Shown here: positions 7,511 to 14,210 of the stretch, piece by piece | Layout: each line of letters begins with the position of its first letter | Position numbering within the stretch: position 1 is the first letter of the stretch | Source of the DNA: Deltaproteobacteria bacterium | Lineage (GTDB): Bacteria; Desulfobacterota; GWC2-55-46; UBA9637 | Reading direction: 5' to 3' | Length of the DNA stretch: 45,946 bases | NCBI GenBank assembly: GCA_030690165.1 | Contig: JAUYHF010000044.1 | Coordinates: 1-45,946, forward strand | Program-made: the position numbers and the translations under genes | The notes under the pieces: generated by a model | The model's input: the letters and a program-made list of their open reading frames with translations, nothing else | Database searches by the model: none | What the model was told of the DNA's origin: nothing

Positions 7511-7876
7511 ATGACAGATAAAGTTTTAAATAGACTGAAGCATCTGACGGATAAAGAGAAGGCGGCTGTTCAGAGGTTTGAAACCGCAGTCAGGGATATG
7601 CTGTCTCATAATCTTATCCTGCTGGAAGTCTTTGGCTCAAAAGCGAGGGGAGATTACAAATCCGAATCGGATATAGATGTATTTGTGTTGGTTAAGAAGT
7701 TTAGTCCTGATGTTATGGAAAAGATAGCGGCAATATCATCGGAAATAAGTATAGAGCAAGGGATTTTGATATCCGCTGTGGTTTTGAGCGAAAGCGAGTA
7801 TAATAACAACCGCGATGCAAATACTCTCTTTGTTCAGGAGATAGACAAGGACGGAATTATCCTCTATGCGGCATAG
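7511..7876 (+). CDS. MNT-type nucleotidyltransferase antitoxin
   Basis: A 121-aa minimal nucleotidyltransferase. VFGSKARGDYKSESDIDVFV carries GSxARG (residues 42-47) and the D-x-D metal pair (54 and 56). Such proteins pair with HEPN proteins; in the best-studied HepT-MntA pair the MNT protein AMPylates and inactivates the HEPN RNase. ATG 7511 starts one base after the lysC stop; the frame open to 7463 lies inside lysC. It overlaps the HEPN gene by 11 bases. Confidence 0.88.
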   Translation: MTDKVLNRLKHLTDKEKAAVQRFETAVRDMLSHNLILLEVFGSKARGDYKSESDIDVFVLVKKFSPDVMEKIAAISSEISIEQGILISAVVLSESEYNNNRDANTLFVQEIDKDGIILYAA

Positions 7877-8282
7877 CAGCGGATTGGCTAAACATCGTCT
7901 TGAAAGGGCAAAAGAGCATTTCCAGTCTGCAAAGGAATTGCTTGCAAATAACCACCTTCTGGATTCAGTCAGCCGTTCCTATTACGCTGTATTTACCGCT
8001 GCCCGTGCTGTTCTTGCAACCGAGGATATGGATAGCGCCAAACATTCCGGCGTAATATCTCTTTTTGACAAGCATTTTGTCAAGACCGGCAAGATAAGCA
8101 GCGATGCAAGCAAAATTATCCATGAGGGCAAGGAGTATAGGGAAAAGGCGGATTATGCCGACTATCCGGAAATAACCAAAGAAATCGCAGAGAGTGAATT
8201 GGTCAAGGCAGAGAGGTTTATAAAAGAGGTAGAAAGTTATATTGAAAAATTGTTTGGTGGCGATAATGCAGGGAGTAGATAA
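7866..8282 (+). CDS. HEPN-domain toxin (UPF0332-like)
   Basis: A 138-aa helical HEPN protein. SRSYYAVFTAARAVLA and the later EYREKADYADYPEI match the UPF0332/HEPN subfamily, in which the R..ADY segment replaces the strict R-x4-H motif. It overlaps the upstream MNT gene by 11 bases and its stop is immediately followed by the argH ATG with no gap. This fits the toxin half of an MNT/HEPN pair. RNase activity is inferred from the family. Confidence 0.83.
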   Translation: MRHSSGLAKHRLERAKEHFQSAKELLANNHLLDSVSRSYYAVFTAARAVLATEDMDSAKHSGVISLFDKHFVKTGKISSDASKIIHEGKEYREKADYADYPEITKEIAESELVKAERFIKEVESYIEKLFGGDNAGSR

Positions 8283-9671
8283 ATGAAAAAGACCAACATA
8301 TCCAAACCATGGTCAGGTCGTTTTACAGAAGCAACAGATAAACTCGTTGAAGAGTTCAACGGCTCTATCTCTTTTGATAGGCGGCTCTACAGGCATGATA
8401 TCATGGGCTCTATTGTCCATGCGCGGATGCTGGCAAGGGTTGGGATTATTGCGAAGAAAGAGGCGGGTAAGATTATAGCCGGTTTAAAGGCGGTTGAAAA
8501 AGAGATTGAGGCCGGCAGGTTTAAATTCACCTCCGATCTGGAAGATATCCACATGGCAATTGAAAAAAGACTTATGGAAAAGATCGGGCCTGTTGGCGGG
8601 AAGCTGCATACAGCAAGGTCTCGGAACGATCAGGTGGCGCTTGATATACGGTTGTATCTAAGGGACGAGATTAAAGAGATTCACCGTTCGATAAAAAATC
8701 TGCAAAAAACTCTGGCGGATGTTGCAAGGAAAAATCTTGATTGCATAATGCCGGGCTATACCCATCTCCAAAGGGCGCAGCCGCTCTTATTCAGCCATCA
8801 TCTCCTTGCGTATTATGAAATGCTCAAGCGGGATTATGAGCGGTTCACCGATTGCTTTAAGCGGGTAAATGTCATGCCCCTCGGCGCAGGCGCGCTGGCA
8901 GGAAGTCCGTATCCTCTGGAAAGGGATTTTGTTGCAAAGGAGCTGGGCTTTTCAAGGCCGACGGATAACAGCATTGACAGTGTCAGCGATAGGGACTTCT
9001 GCATAGAGTTTTGCGCTGCGGCATCAATCCTGATGATGCACTTAAGCAGATTTAGCGAAGAATTGATTTTATGGTCTTCGCAGGAGTTTGGTTTTATTGA
9101 ATTGTCGGATGCGTTTTCAACCGGCTCATCCATAATGCCGCAGAAGAAAAATCCTGATGTGCCTGAACTTGTGAGGGGCAAGACAGGCAGGGTTTATGGA
9201 AATTTGACGGCCTTGCTTACTGTGATGAAGGGTCTTCCTCTTGCGTATAACAAAGATATACAGGAAGACAAAGAGGCCTTATTTGATACTATAGATACTG
9301 TCAAAGACTGCCTCAGAGTATTTTCTCCCATGCTTGCTGCAATGAGGATAAATAAAGAGAGGATGCTTGATGCAACAAAGCACGGGTTTCTTACTGCAAC
9401 GGATGCGGCGGATTATTTGGTTAAAAAAGGGATTCCGTTCAGGGAGAGCCACCATATCGTCGGTAGTATTGTCGCCTACTGCATCAAGACATCGCAAGGT
9501 TTGGAGGATTTGTCTCTTGATGAATGGAAGGGATTTTCCAAGATGTTTGATAAAGATATTAAAAAAGTAATTTCCGTAGAGGCATCGGCCAACAGCAGAA
9601 AAACAAAGGGCGGAACAGCGCTGGAGACTGTGAAAAAGAGGCTGAAGGAGATTGAGAGGGAGATGAAATGA
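8283..9671 (+). CDS. argH: Argininosuccinate lyase
   Basis: A 462-aa fumarase/aspartase-superfamily enzyme that splits argininosuccinate into arginine and fumarate. It shows [19 protein letters not shown] at the start, [21 protein letters not shown]-type [12 protein letters not shown], and the signature [11 protein letters not shown] near residue 282 with the catalytic serine loop. The start ATG directly abuts the HEPN stop, with gcagggag as ribosome site inside that gene. The stop overlaps a small lipoprotein gene by four bases (ATGA). Confidence 0.97.
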   Translation: MKKTNISKPWSGRFTEATDKLVEEFNGSISFDRRLYRHDIMGSIVHARMLARVGIIAKKEAGKIIAGLKAVEKEIEAGRFKFTSDLEDIHMAIEKRLMEKIGPVGGKLHTARSRNDQVALDIRLYLRDEIKEIHRSIKNLQKTLADVARKNLDCIMPGYTHLQRAQPLLFSHHLLAYYEMLKRDYERFTDCFKRVNVMPLGAGALAGSPYPLERDFVAKELGFSRPTDNSIDSVSDRDFCIEFCAAASILMMHLSRFSEELILWSSQEFGFIELSDAFSTGSSIMPQKKNPDVPELVRGKTGRVYGNLTALLTVMKGLPLAYNKDIQEDKEALFDTIDTVKDCLRVFSPMLAAMRINKERMLDATKHGFLTATDAADYLVKKGIPFRESHHIVGSIVAYCIKTSQGLEDLSLDEWKGFSKMFDKDIKKVISVEASANSRKTKGGTALETVKKRLKEIEREMK

Positions 9672-9832
9672 TAAACTGTAGTGGTCAGTGGTTAGTGGTC
9701 AGTGGTCAGAAACTAAAAAAGATTTTGGTGTTTTTCTTGCTATTCACTCTCCACTATTCACTGTCCACTGTAGTTATGGGTTGCGGCAAAAAGGCGCCGC
9801 CAAAGCCGCCTGCTGAGTCCGTTTCTCAGTGA
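9668..9832 (+). CDS. LptM-like small lipoprotein with repeat-derived signal peptide
   Basis: A 54-aa frame: basic KKLKK-type start ([13 protein letters not shown]), hydrophobic segment, lipobox VMGC, then [15 protein letters not shown]. Mature CGKKxPP-type tails next to lysA are typical of LptM (YifL), which helps assemble LptD in the outer membrane. The ATG overlaps the argH stop. Heptameric repeats cover codons at 9680-9709 and 9741-9770, so the n-region and part of the h-region are encoded by repeat DNA. An internal TTG could be the true start. The LptM call rests on context and the short tail. Confidence 0.6.
   Translation: MINCSGQWLVVSGQKLKKILVFFLLFTLHYSLSTVVMGCGKKAPPKPPAESVSQ
9680..9770 (+). 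repeat. Heptameric tandem repeats in the lipoprotein gene
   Basis: Four units of the 7-mer AGTGGTC/AGTGGTT occupy 9680-9709. Opposite-orientation units (consensus RAGTGRA on the minus strand) occupy 9741-9770. Same-period repeats occur in cdhA, sdhB and tsaD in this window. Confidence 0.75.
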
Positions 9833-9841
9833 TGTTAAGGT

Positions 9842-9870
9842 AAGTAGGGTGGGCATAGCCCACCCTACTT
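9842..9870. repeat. Perfect palindrome, possible terminator
   Basis: 13-bp arms AAGTAGGGTGGGC / GCCCACCCTACTT surround a 3-base loop. It follows the lipoprotein stop and could end the argH transcript, but no T-run follows. The GTAGGGTGGGC type of palindrome is a common dispersed element in many bacteria. Confidence 0.6.
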
Positions 9871-9919
9871 GCTGAAAAATGTTATATTTTGACACATAAA
9901 TTCAAATGGGAGGGGCATC

Positions 9920-10147
9920 ATGAGGTCGAATGAAATCGTAAAAGAGATAGATAAGCTGGGCTTGTCGGAGAAACTGATATTGGTTGAAGACATTTGGGAC
10001 GGCATTGCCCTGCATAATGCGGAGTTGCCGATGCCGGAATGGCAAAAAACAGAATTGGATAAACGATATGGCGAATATAAGAATGGAAAATTAAAACTTC
10101 ACAGTTGGGAAGATACACATAAGAAAATCAGGAATAAATACAAATGA
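9920..10147 (+). CDS. Addiction-module antitoxin (TIGR02574-like)
   Basis: A 75-aa helical protein: LSEKLILVEDIWDGIAL, then LPMPEWQKTELDKRYGEYK and SWEDTHKKI, the conserved layout of antitoxins paired with ParE/RelE toxins. gggagggg precedes ATG 9920. Its last four bases overlap the toxin start (ATGA), so the pair is coupled. It is inserted between argH/lipoprotein and lysA. Confidence 0.85.
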   Translation: MRSNEIVKEIDKLGLSEKLILVEDIWDGIALHNAELPMPEWQKTELDKRYGEYKNGKLKLHSWEDTHKKIRNKYK

Positions 10148-10425
10148 TTCTTCGTTATACGGATAGGTCTATCGTTGATGTTGAGTTGGCTTTTGAATGG
10201 TATGAAAAACAAAGAAGAGGACTCGGTTTTGAATTTCTTGATTGCGTAGAAGTATCGTTAAACAGCATTCTCTCTTTCCCTGAGATGTATGCAATATGCT
10301 ATTCCAATTTCAAAAGGTGCGTGATTAGAAGATTCCCTTTCTCAATATTTTACACTATAGAAGATTGTGAAATTGTAATTCATTCTGTTTTTGATAATAG
10401 GCAGGACCAGAAAAAGCGGCCATAG
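10144..10425 (+). CDS. ParE/RelE-family toxin
   Basis: A 93-aa protein with the ParE/RelE fold: VDVELAFEWYEKQRRGLGFEF (N-terminal helices), ILSFPEMY, CVIRRFPFSIFYTIE and a final VIHSVFDNRQD. The spacing and the RRFPF-x-Y strand are typical of the ParE subgroup paired with TIGR02574 antitoxins. The target could be gyrase or ribosome-bound mRNA; sequence alone does not decide. It is coupled to the antitoxin by a 4-base overlap. Confidence 0.87.
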   Translation: MILRYTDRSIVDVELAFEWYEKQRRGLGFEFLDCVEVSLNSILSFPEMYAICYSNFKRCVIRRFPFSIFYTIEDCEIVIHSVFDNRQDQKKRP

Positions 10426-10529
10426 TTCATTGCCAGATCGTTTTGAATTGATTGTCAGGTTTTGTTTTGGTAAAAGACAGAAACTGGATAATAACTTGTT
10501 AGCCTACAAAAAATACCGCGAGGGTTTTT

Positions 10530-10937
10530 ATGACGAGATCAAGAAAGATAGTTGTAGGCATAGTATTAGTAATTCTACTGTGCGGAGCATTTATGGCTGG
10601 TGGTTTCATTGGATTTAACAACGGTTACGCATTTCGCGTCTTTCAAGCTTCAGTCGCAGAGTCCTATTTCACCATGAGAACACTTGAGTTGCTAAACGCT
10701 GGAGACCTCGCAGAGGCTAAAAAATACCTTGAGAGTGAGCTTGATAGCCATATCATTGAACATTGGAGCGGTCTGATCAACAAGCCTTTGAACTTTACTA
10801 TGCTCTCACAAAACGACGAAGCAATAAATCGACTCATGTCTAAGGTTGTGGCCTATAGAACAATCAATCCTCGTAAAATAGACGATGCAAAAGTTAAAGA
10901 GACTATTGAAACAGTTGTTAATCGATATAAAAAATAG
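10530..10937 (+). CDS. Cassette-borne membrane-anchored protein of unknown function
   Basis: A 135-aa protein with one N-terminal transmembrane segment (residues about 7-27, IVVGIVLVILLCGAFMAG) and a helical, probably periplasmic remainder. I do not recognise the family. gcgaggg precedes ATG 10530. Five bases after its stop begins an attC-like hairpin, and a GTTAGCC core lies 32 bases upstream, so the gene looks like the cargo of one integron-type cassette of about 0.5 kb. Confidence 0.6.
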   Translation: MTRSRKIVVGIVLVILLCGAFMAGGFIGFNNGYAFRVFQASVAESYFTMRTLELLNAGDLAEAKKYLESELDSHIIEHWSGLINKPLNFTMLSQNDEAINRLMSKVVAYRTINPRKIDDAKVKETIETVVNRYKK

Positions 10938-10941
10938 GGTT

Positions 10942-11002
10942 TGTTAACGAGTCGTTCCACGCCGACCGCAAAAAGCGCGGCGGCTGATTTCTGGCGTTAA
11001 GC
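10942..11002 (+). repeat. attC-like integron recombination site
   Basis: It runs from TGTTAAC (R''-like) to GTTAAGC (R', GTTRRRY), 61 bases. Outer arms TTAACG/CGTTAA and inner arms GCCG-CCGC/GCGGCGGC enclose an AAAAAGC loop; the inner left arm has one unpaired A, a hallmark of attC folding. Layout and GAGTCGTTCCACGCCGA-type sequence resemble attC sites of environmental integrons. It follows the 10530 gene and precedes lysA. Confidence 0.75.
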
Positions 11003-11050
11003 CGTCTTTTCCATCATCCCATATATTTTTAACAGGAGGAATCACAAGAA

Positions 11051-12298
11051 ATGCACTTTTTCACCTACAAGAAAAATAAATTTTACGCCGAAGGCGTGGC
11101 CGTAGAAAAGATCGCAAGGGAAGTCGGAACGCCGTGCTATATCTACAGCCATAAAACCCTCATAAGGCACTACACGGCCTTTGATGAGGCGTTTAAAACT
11201 GTGCCGCATCTTATCTGCTATTCGGTAAAGGCCAATTCAAATATTGCGGTGCTGAAAACATTTATAAAAGAGGGGAGCGGCGTTGATATTGTTTCAGGCG
11301 GCGAGCTTTTCAGGGCATTGAAGGCTGGCGCAGATCCAAAAAAGATTGTCTATTCCGGGGTCGGCAAGAAAGAGGATGAGATTGAATATGCGCTTAAAAC
11401 AGGGATTCTTATGTTCAATGTTGAATCGCCTGAGGAACTGCGGGCAATCAACAAGATTGCAGGCAGGCTGAAAAAAAAGGCGGGTTTTGCCATACGGGTA
11501 AATCCTAATGTTGATCCCAAGACGCATCCGTATATTTCAACAGGGCTTAAGAAAAATAAATTTGGCATAGAGACCGAGCAGGCGATTCAGGAATATATTT
11601 ACGCCAGGAACAATCTGAGAAATCTTACCCCTGTTGGTGTTGACTGCCACATCGGTTCGCAGATTACGCAGCTTTCTCCGTTTGTTGATGCGCTTAAAAA
11701 AACAAAGGAGATTATTAACATTCTTCGGAGGCATGGGATTGATATTAAATATCTGGATATAGGCGGCGGCCTTGGAATTACCTACAAAGATGAGGATGCC
11801 CCGCATCCGAGTAAGTATGGCAAGGCTGTTATAGATGAGACAAAAGGGCTTGGAGTAACGCTTATATTTGAGCCGGGCAGGGTGATGGTGGGGAACGCTG
11901 GCATACTTGTAACAAAGGTTTTATATACAAAACAAGGCACAGAGAAAAAATTTATCATTGTTGACGCTGCTATGAACGACCTTGCAAGGCCGAGCCTCTA
12001 CGGGTCTTATCATGTCATAAAACCTATAAAGAAGAACGACTCTGCAAAAGAGATTATCGCTGATGTAGTTGGCCCAATCTGTGAATCCGGCGATTTTTTT
12101 GCAAAGGACAGGGAACTACCTGAATTCAAAGCAGGCGACCTTATGGCAATAATGAGCGCGGGGGCATATGGTTTCTCCATGTCCAGCAATTACAACTCGA
12201 GGCCGAGGGTTAGTGAGGTTATGGTAAAGGGAAATAAATTTAAGATAATCAGGCAGAGAGAATCCTATAAAGACTTAGTAAAAGGAGAGGAGATATAA
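11051..12298 (+). CDS. lysA: Diaminopimelate decarboxylase
   Basis: A 415-aa PLP enzyme of alanine-racemase fold type III that converts meso-diaminopimelate to lysine. The PLP lysine is K60 in LICYSVKANSN. GVDCHIGSQI, YLDIGGGLGI, FEPGRVMVGNAG, PICESGDFFA and the C-terminal SAGAYGFSMSSNYNSRPR complete the family motifs. aggagg precedes ATG 11051 by about 12 bases. It is followed directly by a UbiA-family gene whose ribosome site lies in the last codons of lysA. Confidence 0.97.
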   Translation: MHFFTYKKNKFYAEGVAVEKIAREVGTPCYIYSHKTLIRHYTAFDEAFKTVPHLICYSVKANSNIAVLKTFIKEGSGVDIVSGGELFRALKAGADPKKIVYSGVGKKEDEIEYALKTGILMFNVESPEELRAINKIAGRLKKKAGFAIRVNPNVDPKTHPYISTGLKKNKFGIETEQAIQEYIYARNNLRNLTPVGVDCHIGSQITQLSPFVDALKKTKEIINILRRHGIDIKYLDIGGGLGITYKDEDAPHPSKYGKAVIDETKGLGVTLIFEPGRVMVGNAGILVTKVLYTKQGTEKKFIIVDAAMNDLARPSLYGSYHVIKPIKKNDSAKEIIADVVGPICESGDFFAKDRELPEFKAGDLMAIMSAGAYGFSMSSNYNSRPRVSEVMVKGNKFKIIRQRESYKDLVKGEEI

Positions 12299-13203
12299 AG
12301 CAAAAACTCAAGACCTATTTTTTTGCTACCCGCCCTCAATTCTTTACAGCAATAATCCTTCCTGTCGGTCTCGGCGCTGCAGTTGCATGGTATGAAACAG
12401 GTATATTTTTTCGGGGCTATTTTTTACTGTCTTTGCTCGCGGCTGTCCTTTATCATGCAGGGGCAAATGTATTAAACGACTACTTTGACTATCTCAACGG
12501 CTCTGATAATTTAAACCAGGCAGGCCTCTCCCCATTCACAGGCGGTAGCAGGATGATACAGAATAAAATCATGACGCCCAGAGAGACATACATCCTTGGT
12601 GCTTTGTTTCTTATAACAGGCAGTATAATAGGTCTTTACCTTGCTTACGAGAGGGGTATTTTTCTGCTGTTAATAGGCGCTATGGGGCTATTTTCCGGTT
12701 ATTACTACACTGCGCCGCCCATATTTTTTGCTGGACGTGGACTGGGGGAACTGCTCGTAGGCCTTAATTTCGGTGTTTTATCTGTTGCCGGCTCTTACTA
12801 TGTCCAGACCCAGGATATTTCTTTTACAGCGGTTTTTGCCTCTCTGCCGCTTTTATTTCTAATAGCTGCTATCCTTTATATAAATGAATTCCCTGACTAC
12901 GATGCTGATAAAGCAGTCGGAAAAAACCATCTTGTAGTATATCTTGGGATGGAAAGGGCGAGATGGGGATTCCTTTTTATTGTAGCAGGAGCATATATCA
13001 GCATCATAGCAGGGATCATATCGGATTTATTACCTATTGCTACTCTCTTTGTAATCCCTGCCGCCATATTCGGCATCAAGGCTGTAAAAGGGCTTTTTGA
13101 AAATTATAAAGATACTGTTGAGCTAATACCTTCCATAAAGGCTACTACACTGTGCCATCTTGCAACAGGGCTTGGTTTTATTGTAATATTCCTGCTATCC
13201 TGA
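12295..13203 (+). CDS. UbiA/MenA-family prenyltransferase, probable ATA start
   Basis: A membrane prenyltransferase of about 302 aa. The first Asp-rich motif is NDYFDYLNGSDN (residues 61-72) and the second is NEFPDYDADKAVGK (about 197-210); multiple hydrophobic helices surround them. It probably attaches a polyprenyl chain to an aromatic ring (1,4-dihydroxy-2-naphthoate in MenA). The first ordinary start in frame is TTG 12433, which would delete the first helix. The frame is open with good family sequence (QKLKTYFFATRPQFFTAIILP) back to ATA 12295, which lies 7 bases after AGGAG inside lysA. It overlaps the lysA stop by four bases. A sequencing error turning ATG into ATA is the alternative. 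Confidence 0.8.
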   Translation: MKQKLKTYFFATRPQFFTAIILPVGLGAAVAWYETGIFFRGYFLLSLLAAVLYHAGANVLNDYFDYLNGSDNLNQAGLSPFTGGSRMIQNKIMTPRETYILGALFLITGSIIGLYLAYERGIFLLLIGAMGLFSGYYYTAPPIFFAGRGLGELLVGLNFGVLSVAGSYYVQTQDISFTAVFASLPLLFLIAAILYINEFPDYDADKAVGKNHLVVYLGMERARWGFLFIVAGAYISIIAGIISDLLPIATLFVIPAAIFGIKAVKGLFENYKDTVELIPSIKATTLCHLATGLGFIVIFLLS

Positions 13204-13228
13204 TGTTTTAGTAATTCAAAATTTGTTT

Positions 13229-13459
13229 ATGTGTCTTGCCATCCCAATGAAAATAGTTAAAAAAAACGGTGATACCGGCATTGTGGAAACAATGGGCGTA
13301 AAAAAGACCATTTTTCTGAACCTTGTGGAAGCAGAGGTCGGAGACCATGTGCTTGTCCATGCAGGCGTTGCTATTGGCAAGGTGAACGAAAAAGATGCGG
13401 AAGAGACAGCGGCGCTGTTAAAAGGGTTGCTGGAAAGAGATGTTTCTTATAATGGGTAA
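13229..13459 (+). CDS. hypC: Hydrogenase maturation chaperone HypC
   Basis: A 76-aa protein starting MCLAIPMKI, where Cys2 (after Met removal) binds the Fe(CN)2CO unit delivered to the [NiFe] large subunit. The rest (GIVETMGVKKTIFLNLVEAEVGD, then VLVHAGVAIGKV) matches HypC/HupF. ATG 13229 is chosen because the Cys must follow the initiator Met; the frame opens at TTG 13223. It follows ubiA by 25 bases. The only [NiFe] large subunit here is at 43.5-44.8 kb, and no other hyp genes are nearby. Confidence 0.93.
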   Translation: MCLAIPMKIVKKNGDTGIVETMGVKKTIFLNLVEAEVGDHVLVHAGVAIGKVNEKDAEETAALLKGLLERDVSYNG

Positions 13460-13537
13460 AAAGGTGGTGTTATTCTTAAGTAAGGATAGTGAGCCAAGCC
13501 GTTAGAGGTTCCAATAGAAGATCTATTGAAATAATTT

Positions 13538-14146
13538 ATGACTGTAGCAAAAAAAATCCAAAAACGTTGCGCTTGGCTGAATGATAACCCGCTCATGATC
13601 GAGTATCACGACAAAGAGTGGGGTGTGCCAGTCCATGATGACAAGAAATTATTTGAGTTCCTCATCTTAGAAGGCGCACAGGCAGGGCTCACATGGCAAA
13701 CAGTTCTCAAGAAGCGGGTGAATTATCGCAAAGCATTGAGCGGTTTTGACCCTGCTAAAATTGCTCGCTATGGCAATAAAGACGTGAAACGTCTGCTCGG
13801 CAATCCCGGTATTATTCGCAATCGCTTGAAGATTGCCGCGACAATTCTCAACGCCAAGAAGTTTCTGGAAATTCAAAAGGAGTTCGGTTCTTTTGACACA
13901 TATATCTGGCAATTCGTGAACTTCAAGCCAATCAAAAATAAATTTAAATCATTATCAGAGATACCGCCAACAACAAAAGAATCTGATGCCATGAGTAAAG
14001 ATTTGCTGAAACGAGGGTTCAAATTTGTCGGCTCAACGATTTGTTATGCTTTTATGCAAGCGGTTGGCATGGTCAATGACCACGAGACGGATTGTTTCAG
14101 ATATAATGTAACAAGGTCGAGGGAAAATAGGGCAGCTACCATTTAA
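13538..14146 (+). CDS. tag: DNA-3-methyladenine glycosylase I
   Basis: A 202-aa base-excision repair enzyme removing 3-methyladenine. RCAWL (C11), EYHDKEWG (H24) and NDHETDCFRY (H182, C186) supply the four zinc ligands; EGAQAGLTW and GFKFVGSTICYAFMQAVG are family motifs. It stands alone between hypC and the CODH gene. A GTTAGAG core at 13501 and an AAC...GTT hairpin after the gene (14166-14210) make it a possible integron-type cassette, a weak inference. Confidence 0.95.
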   Translation: MTVAKKIQKRCAWLNDNPLMIEYHDKEWGVPVHDDKKLFEFLILEGAQAGLTWQTVLKKRVNYRKALSGFDPAKIARYGNKDVKRLLGNPGIIRNRLKIAATILNAKKFLEIQKEFGSFDTYIWQFVNFKPIKNKFKSLSEIPPTTKESDAMSKDLLKRGFKFVGSTICYAFMQAVGMVNDHETDCFRYNVTRSRENRAATI

Positions 14147-14165
14147 ACGCATCGCCCGCGACCGT

Positions 14166-14210
14166 AGATAACAGAGTGCTCCCTGTCTGCTACAGGCAAA
14201 GAAGTTGACA
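14166..14210 (+). repeat. Possible small attC-like hairpin after tag
   Basis: It starts AGATAAC, contains CCTGT/ACAGG arms around CTGCT, and ends GTTGACA. The ends resemble integron core sites but the stem is only 5 bp and GTTGACA departs from GTTRRRY. It overlaps the region just upstream of the CODH start and could instead be a simple hairpin. Confidence 0.3.

Noticed and set aside
10391-10618. 75-codon frame overlapping the ParE toxin end and the next ORF
   Set aside because: It overlaps two better-supported genes and has no family resemblance.
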